NCBI GenBank assembly: GCA_035763085.1
Contig: DASUBV010000388.1
Location: 1 to 64,000, forward strand
Direction of reading: 5' to 3'
DNA from: DASUBV01 sp035763085
Lineage (GTDB): Bacteria > Actinomycetota > Actinomycetes > Streptosporangiales > Streptosporangiaceae
Length of the DNA: 64,000 bases
Each line of letters starts with the position of its first letter. Within the stretch, counting starts at the first letter, position 1. A program made the position numbers and the translations under genes. The notes beneath the pieces are model-generated. The model ran no database searches. It saw nothing but the letters and a program-made list of their open reading frames with translations, and was not told the origin of the DNA. This document shows positions 34,244 through 40,753 of this stretch, one piece after another.

Positions 34244-34881
34244 GCGACCACCCCCGGCGCCAGCACGCCCGGCTGCTCGAAGAACACGTGCACCAGCTCC
34301 CACAGCACGTGATACGTGGTCACCTGGATCTCCTTGACGATCCGGGGATCGGTGGAGCTGGTGACCAGGGCGTGGTCCACCGCCGGACTCGCCGCGATCG
34401 CGCCGCCGCCCGCGCCGGCCAGCGCGACCGTGAGCATGCCGAGCTGGTGCGCGGCCTGCAGCCCGGCGAGCACGCTGGGGCTGTCGCCCTCGGCGGCGAT
34501 CCCCAGGGCGATGTCGTCGGCCTGCCCCAGGCAGCTCAGCTGGTGCGAGAACACCGCCGCCATCCCCTCCCGGGCGGCGATGCCGGTCACCGTCGCGACA
34601 TCCGAGGTGAGGGAGATCGCGGGCAGCGCCCGCTTCCCGACGATCACCGGGTGCACGAACTCCACCGCGACGTGCTGGGCGTCGGTGCTCGCCCCGCCGA
34701 TGCCGAACACGATGAGCTTGCCGCCCCGGTGGAACCGGATGGCCATGTCGTGGCAGGCGGCCGCGACCGCGCCGGCCTGATCGGCGAGCTCGTGCACGGG
34801 CTGCTCGCGGCGGCCGAACAGCGTCGCCGCCGCGTCGTCGCCCGGCGGCGCGGGCACGGCCGGGCCGCCTGGCCGGGTCAT
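34240..34881 (-). CDS. SIS-domain protein 2 (GmhA-like), hydrogenase-associated
   Basis: 213 residues, paralogous to SIS1. FGIGGASTDAQHVAVEF keeps His70 and Glu74 at the GmhA His61/Glu65 positions and YH has His191 at His180, but the Gln172 site is Lys183 and the phosphate-loop STSGNS is replaced by AAEGDS (129-134). So SIS2 holds the catalytic base that SIS1 lacks and lacks the phosphate loop that SIS1 keeps. Its start overlaps the YceI-like stop (ATGA). A heteromer of the two is a reasonable hypothesis. Confidence 0.88.
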   Translation of the reverse strand: MTRPGGPAVPAPPGDDAAATLFGRREQPVHELADQAGAVAAACHDMAIRFHRGGKLIVFGIGGASTDAQHVAVEFVHPVIVGKRALPAISLTSDVATVTGIAAREGMAAVFSHQLSCLGQADDIALGIAAEGDSPSVLAGLQAAHQLGMLTVALAGAGGGAIAASPAVDHALVTSSTDPRIVKEIQVTTYHVLWELVHVFFEQPGVLAPGVVA

Positions 34882-35513
34882 GCCGGCGTCCCGCCCGCGC
34901 CGCCCTCGGGATCGGCCCCCTCGGACGGTGCTACGTCAGGATGTGCCGCTGGCCCGGGCCGGCTGGAGTCGGGCAGGGACACCTCGACCTGCACGCCGAC
35001 ATCATTACGAACCTTCAGGGAGCCGAGGAATGCGGAGTAGGGCCGGATCCCGAAGTCGGTCTGCGTGACCGACGTCGCGGCCCGGTACTCGCCCGGCTGC
35101 GGCACGCTGACCGACAGGCGCACCGGCCGCGACCGGCCGGCCAGGGTGAGCGTCCCGCTGATGACCCCGCCGCCGCCGGCGGCAGGCTCGAAGCTGCTTG
35201 CGGAGAAGGTCGCCTCCGGATGGCGGTCCGCGGTGAGGACCTTGCGGGCGGTCACGGCGATCTCGCGCTTATCCCGGTCGCTCAGCGGCTTGACGCCGCC
35301 GGTCCCCTTCCTGACGACCAGGGATCCCATGTCCACAGCCACCTCCAGGCTCGCAGGAGCCAGGTCGTCCCCCACGACCAGCTCGCCAGACCAGCGAGCA
35401 GCCTCGATCGTCAGGTCATGCCCCGCCTGCGCCGCGAGCCCGTCGCGGAGAGTAGTTAAGACGATGCGACCACGATCTGTGCCGAGGTGGTGGCGTCCTG
35501 CGAGAATCGCCAT
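34878..35513 (-). CDS. YceI-family lipid-binding-type protein, first gene of the maturation operon
   Basis: 211 residues from ATG 35513. A YceI lipocalin-like barrel is indicated by GRIVLTTLRDGLAAQAGHDL, SLEVAVDMGSLVVRKGTGGV, VITGTLTLAG-like VISGTLTLAGRSRPVRL and TDFGIRPYSAFLGSLKV. Unlike typical YceI it has no signal peptide, so it should be cytoplasmic. YceI proteins bind isoprenoid or quinone-like amphiphiles. It may therefore touch the quinone side of hydrogen oxidation, but that is inference. A promoter-like sequence ends 6 bases before the ATG, suggesting a leaderless mRNA. Confidence 0.85.
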   Translation of the reverse strand: MAILAGRHHLGTDRGRIVLTTLRDGLAAQAGHDLTIEAARWSGELVVGDDLAPASLEVAVDMGSLVVRKGTGGVKPLSDRDKREIAVTARKVLTADRHPEATFSASSFEPAAGGGGVISGTLTLAGRSRPVRLSVSVPQPGEYRAATSVTQTDFGIRPYSAFLGSLKVRNDVGVQVEVSLPDSSRPGPAAHPDVAPSEGADPEGGAGGTPA

Positions 35514-35519
35514 AGGAGC

Positions 35520-35548
35520 ACCGTAGGACACTTGTGGGGGGACGTCCA
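35520..35548 (-). promoter_or_regulatory. Candidate leaderless promoter of the yceI-hyp operon
   Basis: Read on the minus strand: TGGACG (35548-35543) then 17 bases, TACGGT (35525-35520), then 6 bases to the ATG at 35513. The hexamers resemble actinobacterial -35 and -10 boxes and the spacing is ideal. Transcription would begin at or next to the start codon, which fits the absence of a good Shine-Dalgarno. Not tested. Confidence 0.5.
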
Positions 35549-35580
35549 GCGATCTGGCAGGACACGTCTGGCCAGATCGC
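35549..35580. promoter_or_regulatory. 10-bp inverted repeat next to the yceI-hyp promoter
   Basis: GCGATCTGGC (35549-35558) and GCCAGATCGC (35571-35580) are perfect inverted repeats with a 12-base spacer. The repeat abuts the -35 hexamer, a usual place for an activator site. It also lies 25 bases after the regulator stop codon, so it might instead be a transcript-end hairpin, though no T-tract follows. Confidence 0.55.
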
Positions 35581-35604
35581 CGCCAGGCCCGGGCCTCCGG
35601 CTGC

Positions 35605-36357
35605 TCAGGGCAGCGGCACCTCACCGAAAACCTCCTGAATGCGCCGCAGGTCACGCATCCGGGGCTCGGTCGCGCCGCCCACCCACCGGCTCACGGTCTT
35701 GACCGAGACGCCGAGCTGGCGGGCCGCCGCTTCCTGGGTCAGGCCCTCGCGGCGCAGTGCGCTGGACATCCACTCGGCGAACGTCCCGGAGTGGTTCTGG
35801 TGGCCGTTGCTGGCGGCGTGCGGGCCGCCCGGCTGTCCCGGCCGCTCGCCATCCGGGCCATCCGGGCCATCCGGGCCATCCGGGCCGCCGGGCGCCGCGC
35901 CGGGGCGCATTGCGGCCGCCTGCACGGCCTGGGCCGCCTCGGTGGCCTGGCTGACCTGCTCACTGGTCGCCCTGGGCAGCTCGACCGAGGTGGTGTGAGC
36001 GTTCTCAGCCGGGCTGACCTGCACCGGCTGCACGACCGAGACGGGCGGCCCCGGCACTGTCGGCGGCAGGATGGCGGAGTCGGAGTGCAGCACGTCGACC
36101 TCGACGTGCTCGGGGAAGATCCGGAAGGCGACCTGGATCGACCCGGTCGGCCCGGCCGCGTCCAGCAGGGCCCGGAACACCGTCTCGCCGACCTCGCGGT
36201 TGCCCTCATCGGTTAGCGGCGACTCGGCCAGGCAGCGCCGCACGAAGTCCCGGATGTCCGGGATTGAGGACGGGCGGGCGGTAAACACCTGCGACAGCAC
36301 CACGACGGGAACAACTTCAATCGGGCTCCCCGCGGCACCGTACAGGGGCTCCGCCAC
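35605..36357 (-). CDS. Hydrogenase-locus regulator: GHKL-like N-terminus + Cro/C1-type HTH
   Basis: 250 residues from GTG 36357; AAGGGAGAC lies about 7 bases upstream. The N-terminal half (SSIPDIRDFVRRCLAESPLT, VGETVFRALLDAAGPTGS) resembles part of the HATPase/anti-sigma fold, without the conserved N- and G-box motifs needed to bind ATP. A linker with a Gly-Pro-Asp run leads to a C-terminal XRE HTH (LTQEAAARQLGVSVKTVSRW). It lies between the maturation and structural operons and is the best candidate for their regulator. The domain reading of the N-terminus is tentative. Confidence 0.75.
   Translation of the reverse strand: MAEPLYGAAGSPIEVVPVVVLSQVFTARPSSIPDIRDFVRRCLAESPLTDEGNREVGETVFRALLDAAGPTGSIQVAFRIFPEHVEVDVLHSDSAILPPTVPGPPVSVVQPVQVSPAENAHTTSVELPRATSEQVSQATEAAQAVQAAAMRPGAAPGGPDGPDGPDGPDGERPGQPGGPHAASNGHQNHSGTFAEWMSSALRREGLTQEAAARQLGVSVKTVSRWVGGATEPRMRDLRRIQEVFGEVPLP
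35851..35886 (+). repeat. Four tandem 9-bp units in the regulator linker
   Basis: ATCCGGGCC is repeated four times without change; on the minus strand it encodes Gly-Pro-Asp triplets in the linker between the two domains of the regulator. A 9-bp unit keeps the frame, so strains may differ in linker length. Confidence 0.9.
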
Positions 36358-36595
36358 CGGTCCGTCTCCCTTAGCCGTGTCACCCCGCAGCACGCGACGG
36401 GGATGTGGCACAGAGTACGTGGTGCCGACACGCCGGGAAACCCTCTCTGCAGTTTCAGTTACCGGGTAGGTCAGTTTTGGCCGGACTGAGCGGTCCGCAG
36501 CCGCCGGCGCGGTGCGGGCCGGAATGGTTCCGGCGGCGCCGACTGCGCCGCAGGTCCGGGGGCATGAGGCCGGTCAGCAGGGGGGTCAGGGATCA

Positions 36596-36609
36596 AGACA
36601 TTTATGTCT
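36596..36609. promoter_or_regulatory. Inverted repeat AGACAT-TT-ATGTCT
   Basis: A perfect 6-bp inverted repeat with a 2-base centre, located 20 bases before the candidate -35 box of hhyS. The A/T-rich centre and position suit an activator dimer. No family-specific consensus is recognised. Confidence 0.5.
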
Positions 36610-36629
36610 GGTGAACTGTCCGTAGAGCC

Positions 36630-36658
36630 TTGTAGGCGGACGGTAGCGGGTCTAGGGT
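36630..36658 (+). promoter_or_regulatory. Candidate hhyS promoter
   Basis: TTGTAG (36630-36635), 17 bases, TAGGGT (36653-36658). Both hexamers and the 17-base spacing fit an actinobacterial vegetative-type promoter. The predicted start near 36665 gives a leader of about 208 bases. Prediction by eye only. Confidence 0.45.
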
Positions 36659-36680
36659 GATGCACACCTCTGCGCATCAC
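36657..36680. promoter_or_regulatory. Inverted repeat GTGATGC-N10-GCATCAC
   Basis: Perfect 7-bp arms (36657-36663, 36674-36680). The repeat overlaps the end of the candidate -10 box and the predicted transcription start, the usual place for a repressor operator. A second nested pair CACCT/AGGTG (36667-, 36681-) adds to the symmetry. Confidence 0.5.
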
Positions 36681-36852
36681 AGGTGAGGTGCGTCTTGTTC
36701 CTATGTTCCGGCGCGGCAGCGCCGTCTATCGGGGCCCGGGAGACCACCGGACGCTTAGTCATGGGTGGCCGAGGTCGCAGGTCAGCTCGCGTGCGCGCGG
36801 CGCGCGCCGCGTCATCAGGAGCTGAGTCGAGCCAGTCTCCAGCCGAACCAGT

Positions 36853-36872
36853 AGCGAGGAGGTGGCCTCGCT
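36853..36872 (+). promoter_or_regulatory. Hairpin enclosing the hhyS ribosome-binding site
   Basis: AGCGAGG (36853-36859) pairs with CCTCGCT (36866-36872), loop AGGTGG; the ATG starts at 36873. The Shine-Dalgarno GAGGAGG (36856-36862) is half in the stem, half in the loop. The stem could restrain translation initiation until opened by a protein, a small RNA or upstream leader pairing. Confidence 0.55.
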
Positions 36873-37943
36873 ATGGCCACTGACACACAGGCAGGCACAT
36901 CGCAGGCGGGCACCACCGAGCCCGTGGTGCACATTCTGTGGATGAACGGCGGCCTCGGCTGCGACGGTGACTCCGTCGCGCTGACCGCCGCCACCCAGCC
37001 CAGCATCGAGGAGATCGCGCTCGGCGCGCTGCCCGGGCTGCCTCAGGTGGCGGTGCACTGGCCGCTGATCGACTACGAGTGCGGCCCGGAGACCGGGGCC
37101 GACACCTTCATCGAGTGGTGGCACAAGGCCGACCGCGGCGAGCTGGACCCGTTTGTCCTGGTCGTCGAGGGATCGATCCCGAACGAGGCGATCAAGGCCG
37201 AGGGCTACTGGTGCGGGTTCGGCAACAACCCGGCCACCGGCCAGCCGATGACCACCAGCGAGTGGCTGGACCGGCTGGCGCCCAAGGCCACCGCGATCCT
37301 GGCCGCGGGCACCTGCGCCACCTACGGCGGCATCCACGCGATGGCCGGGAACCCGACCGGGGCCATGGGCGTGCCCGACTACCTGGGCTGGGACTGGCGC
37401 TCGAAGGCGGGCCTGCCGATCGTCTGCGTGCCCGGCTGCCCGACCCACCCCGACAACCTGTCCGAGACGATCCTGTACCTGCTCTACCAGGTGGCCGGGC
37501 AGGCGCCGATGATCCCGCTGGATGAGGCCCTGCGGCCGACCTGGCTGTTCGGCAACACCGTCCACGAGGGCTGTGACCGCGGCGGCTACTACGAGCAGGG
37601 CGACTTCGCCGGTGAGTACGGCTCGCCCAAGTGCCTGGTCAAGCTCGGCTGCTGGGGGCCCGTGGTCAAGTGCAACGTCCCCAAGCGCGGCTGGATCAAC
37701 GGCGTGGGTGGCTGCCCGAACGTCGGCGGGATCTGCATCGCGTGCACGATGCCGGGCTTCCCGGACAAGTTCATGCCGTTCATGGACGAGCCGCCCGGCT
37801 CGAAAGTGTCGGCGACCGCGAGCACGTTGTACGGCACCGTGATCCGGACCCTGCGCGGGTTCACGGCCAAGACGGCCGACGAGGAGCCGAAGTGGCGCAA
37901 GAAGAGCGACGAGCTTCTCACGGGCTACAAGAAGACCTGGTGA
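36873..37943 (+). CDS. hhyS: Group 1h [NiFe]-hydrogenase small subunit HhyS
   Basis: 356 residues, no Tat signal and no membrane anchor, as in cytoplasmic actinobacterial group 1h enzymes. The proximal cluster site reads GGLGCDGDSVAL: C30 is kept but the second Cys of CxxC is D33, with C148 (AAGTCATYGG) and C189 (VPGCPTHP) completing a 3-Cys/1-Asp set, as known for the Ralstonia/Streptomyces high-affinity enzymes. The distal set is H231, C234, C254, C260; the medial set is C267, C281, C288, C291, so three 4Fe-4S clusters are predicted. It passes electrons from H2 oxidation at HhyL toward the respiratory chain. hhyL follows after 56 bp. Confidence 0.97.
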   Translation: MATDTQAGTSQAGTTEPVVHILWMNGGLGCDGDSVALTAATQPSIEEIALGALPGLPQVAVHWPLIDYECGPETGADTFIEWWHKADRGELDPFVLVVEGSIPNEAIKAEGYWCGFGNNPATGQPMTTSEWLDRLAPKATAILAAGTCATYGGIHAMAGNPTGAMGVPDYLGWDWRSKAGLPIVCVPGCPTHPDNLSETILYLLYQVAGQAPMIPLDEALRPTWLFGNTVHEGCDRGGYYEQGDFAGEYGSPKCLVKLGCWGPVVKCNVPKRGWINGVGGCPNVGGICIACTMPGFPDKFMPFMDEPPGSKVSATASTLYGTVIRTLRGFTAKTADEEPKWRKKSDELLTGYKKTW

Positions 37944-37999
37944 CATGACCGGCGTCGGCGCCGCTGGCGGCTGCGCCCTGGAGGGGAAGGGATTGAGCG

Positions 38000-39787
38000 A
38001 TGGCTACGGCCCAAGACACCGGTCTCGTGGAGATGGCCTGGGACCCGATCACCCGGATCGTCGGCAGCCTGGGGATCTACACCAAGATCGACTTTAACCA
38101 GAAGAAGGTCGTCGAGTGCCACAGCACCTCGTCCATCTTCCGCGGCTACAGCATCTTCATGAAGGGCAAGGACCCGCGCGACGCCCACTTCATCACCAGC
38201 CGCATCTGCGGCATCTGCGGCGATAATCACGCGACCTGCTCGGTGTACTGCCAGAACATGGCCTACGGCGTCCGCCCGCCGCACCTGGGTGAGTGGATCA
38301 TCAACCTCGGCGAGGCCGCCGAGTACATGTTCGACCACAACATCTTCCAGGAGAATCTGGTCGGGGTGGACTTCTGCGAGCGGATGGTCGGCGAGACCAA
38401 CCCCGGCGTGCTGGAGATGGCCAACAGCACCGAGGCGCCGCACGCGGCCGAGCACGGCTACCGGACCATCGGCGACATCATGCGCTCGCTGAACCCGCTG
38501 GAGGGCGAGTTCTACCGCGAGGCGCTGCAGGTGTCGCGGTCCACCCGGGAGATGTTCTGCCTGATGGAGGGGCGGCACGTGCACCCCTCCACGCTGTACC
38601 CGGGCGGCGTGGGCACCACGCCCACGGTCCAGCTGTTCACCGACTACCTGACCCGGCTGATGCGCTACGTGGAGTTCATGAAGCGCGTGGTGCCGATGCA
38701 CAACGACCTGTTCGACTTCTTCTACCAGGCCATGCCGGGTTATGAGGAGGTCGGCCGCCGCCGCGCGGACATGGTCTGCTGGGGCAGCCTGAACGACCCC
38801 GAGCACTGCGACTTCCGCTACGACCACATGACGAACTGGGGCCGGAAGATGTTCGTGACCCCCGGCGTCATCCGCGACGGCCAGCTGATCACCAACGACC
38901 TGGTGGAGATCAACCTGGGCATCCGGATCCTGCTGGGCAGCTCGTTCTACGAGGACTGGGAAGGGCAGGAGCAGTTCGTCACCCGGGACCCGCTGGGCAA
39001 TCCGGTGGACTCCCGGCACCCGTGGAACCAGCACACGATCCCGAAGCCGGCCAAGCGTGACTTCGACGACAAGTACAGCTGGGTGATGTCCCCGCGCTGG
39101 TTCGACGGCACGAACTACATGGCCGCCGACACCGGCGGCGGCCCGCTGGCCCGGCTGTGGGCCACCGCGCTCGGCGGCCTGGTCGACTGCGGCTACGTCA
39201 AGTCGACCGGGCACAGCGTGCAGATCAACCTGCCGCGCACGGTCACCAAGCCCGAGGTCAGCTTCGAGTGGACGATCCCGACCGATTCCGAGGGCCGGCC
39301 GCTGTCCAACGCCATCGAGCGGGACCGGGCCCGGACCTACTTCCAGGCCTACGCGGCGGCCTGTGCGCTGTACTTCATGGAGCAGGCCCTGGCCGAGATC
39401 CGGGCCGGGCGGACCAAGACCTGGGAGCCGTTCTCCGTTCCCGACGAGGCCAACAGCTGCGGGTTCACCGAGGCCGTCCGCGGCGTGCTGTCGCATCACA
39501 TGGTGGTGCGCGGCGGGAAGATCGCCAACTACCACCCGTACCCGCCGACGCCGTGGAACGCCAGCGTGCGGGACAGCTTCGGCACCCCCGGCCCCTACGA
39601 GGACGCGGTGCAGAACACCCCGATCTTCGAGGAGAACCCGCCGGACCAGTTCAAGGGCATCGACATCATGCGGGCGGTGCGCAGCTTCGACCCGTGCCTG
39701 CCGTGCGGGGTGCACATGTACCTGGGCAACGGCAGGGCGCTGCAGAAGGTGCACTCGCCGATGTCGGCGGTGACCCTCTCCAGCTGA
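38000..39787 (+). CDS. hhyL: Group 1h [NiFe]-hydrogenase large subunit HhyL
   Basis: 595 residues. The Ni ligands are in RICGICGDNH (C70, C73) and DPCLPCGVH (C566, C569); both motifs are in the forms typical of group 1h. After H572 there is a 23-residue tail (MYLGNGRALQKV and on), the peptide expected to be removed by the maturation protease. The enzyme oxidises atmospheric-level H2 in stationary or starved cells of related bacteria. GAGGGGAAGGG precedes the ATG. The leader between hhyS and hhyL has no terminator, so the two are co-transcribed. Confidence 0.97.
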   Translation: MATAQDTGLVEMAWDPITRIVGSLGIYTKIDFNQKKVVECHSTSSIFRGYSIFMKGKDPRDAHFITSRICGICGDNHATCSVYCQNMAYGVRPPHLGEWIINLGEAAEYMFDHNIFQENLVGVDFCERMVGETNPGVLEMANSTEAPHAAEHGYRTIGDIMRSLNPLEGEFYREALQVSRSTREMFCLMEGRHVHPSTLYPGGVGTTPTVQLFTDYLTRLMRYVEFMKRVVPMHNDLFDFFYQAMPGYEEVGRRRADMVCWGSLNDPEHCDFRYDHMTNWGRKMFVTPGVIRDGQLITNDLVEINLGIRILLGSSFYEDWEGQEQFVTRDPLGNPVDSRHPWNQHTIPKPAKRDFDDKYSWVMSPRWFDGTNYMAADTGGGPLARLWATALGGLVDCGYVKSTGHSVQINLPRTVTKPEVSFEWTIPTDSEGRPLSNAIERDRARTYFQAYAAACALYFMEQALAEIRAGRTKTWEPFSVPDEANSCGFTEAVRGVLSHHMVVRGGKIANYHPYPPTPWNASVRDSFGTPGPYEDAVQNTPIFEENPPDQFKGIDIMRAVRSFDPCLPCGVHMYLGNGRALQKVHSPMSAVTLSS

Positions 39788-39853
39788 GTTACCGGCCAGC
39801 GCCGCCATGCCCGGCTGGCCACCCGATCGCCAACAGGACCGGAGGCGAGGCGC

Positions 39854-40753
39854 ATGACCAGCGTGCGGAATACCGGCGCGCGAGTCGAGGAACTGCTGGG
39901 CTCGCTGCGCTCGGGCGGCATGGGCCCCGCCGCGGATGCCGCCGAGGAGCTGGTCAGCCTGCTCGTCGCGCTGTACGGGGACGGCCTGGCCCGGATCGTC
40001 TCCGTGCTCGACGACGGCGGCGAGGCCGGCGCCGAGCTGCTGGCCAAGCTGGCCGACGACCCGCAGGTCGAGGGCCTGCTGCTGCTGCACGACCTGCACC
40101 CGCTGGACGTCGACACCAGGATTCAGCGGGCCCTGGACCGGGTCCGGCCCTACCTGGGCTCGCACGCCGGCGGCGTGCAGTACCTGGGCACCGAGGACGG
40201 CGTGGCCCGGCTGCGGCTGGAAGGCAGCTGCCACGGCTGCCCGTCGTCCACGGTGACCGTGCAGCTGGCCATCCAGACCGCGGTGGAGGATGCCGCTCCG
40301 GAGGTCAGCGAGGTCGTGGTCGAGGGCATGACCGCCGCGCCCGAGCCCGGCCTGCTGCAGATCGGCCGCCGGCCGCCCGACGCCGGCGGCCAGCCCGGCG
40401 CCCCCGCCGGGGACCTCACGGCGGGACCGGGCCCCGCCTGGTTCACCCTGCCCGGCCTCGGGCCGCCGAGCGCGCGGCCGGTGAGCGCGATGGCGGGCGG
40501 GACCGCGGTGCTGCTGTGCTCGGTGCGCGGCACGCTGTATGCCTACCTGGACGCCTGCGCGTCCTGCGGGTCGGCGATGACCGAGGGAAAGCTGGACCGG
40601 GAGGAGCTCACCTGCCCGGCGTGCGGCCAGCGCTTCAACGTGCGGCTCGCGGGCCAGGGGATCGATGACCCGGCCGCCCACCTCGACCCGCTGCCCCTGC
40701 TCACCGACAGCCAGGGGGTGCGGGTGGCGCTCCCCGAGGCAGCGGCACCATGA
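39854..40753 (+). CDS. HhyE-like iron-sulfur protein: Nfu domain + all-Cys Rieske-like domain
   Basis: 299 residues. Helical N-terminus (1-85), a NifU C-terminal (Nfu) domain with C126 and C129 in EGSCHGCPSSTV, a Pro/Gly linker, then a Rieske-like domain at about 205-275. There the canonical CxH...CxxH is CASC...CPAC (C235, C238, C254, C257), so both His ligands are Cys. This could hold a rubredoxin-type iron, Zn or an all-Cys 2Fe-2S cluster. By position it matches the iron-sulfur protein encoded with mycobacterial Hhy and thought to pass electrons to the quinone pool. It overlaps the next gene by ATGA. Confidence 0.88.
   Translation: MTSVRNTGARVEELLGSLRSGGMGPAADAAEELVSLLVALYGDGLARIVSVLDDGGEAGAELLAKLADDPQVEGLLLLHDLHPLDVDTRIQRALDRVRPYLGSHAGGVQYLGTEDGVARLRLEGSCHGCPSSTVTVQLAIQTAVEDAAPEVSEVVVEGMTAAPEPGLLQIGRRPPDAGGQPGAPAGDLTAGPGPAWFTLPGLGPPSARPVSAMAGGTAVLLCSVRGTLYAYLDACASCGSAMTEGKLDREELTCPACGQRFNVRLAGQGIDDPAAHLDPLPLLTDSQGVRVALPEAAAP

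Larger units (their letters stand above)
36358..36872 (+). promoter_or_regulatory. 515-bp control region between regulator and hydrogenase structural operon
   Basis: No gene is seen here. It is unusually long for this compact locus and less GC-rich than its neighbours around 36590-36700. It holds the candidate hhyS promoter, two inverted repeats and a leader of about 200 bases that ends in a hairpin over the ribosome-binding site (listed separately). The regulator gene is divergent, so its own promoter should also lie within the first 100-150 bases. Confidence 0.7.
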
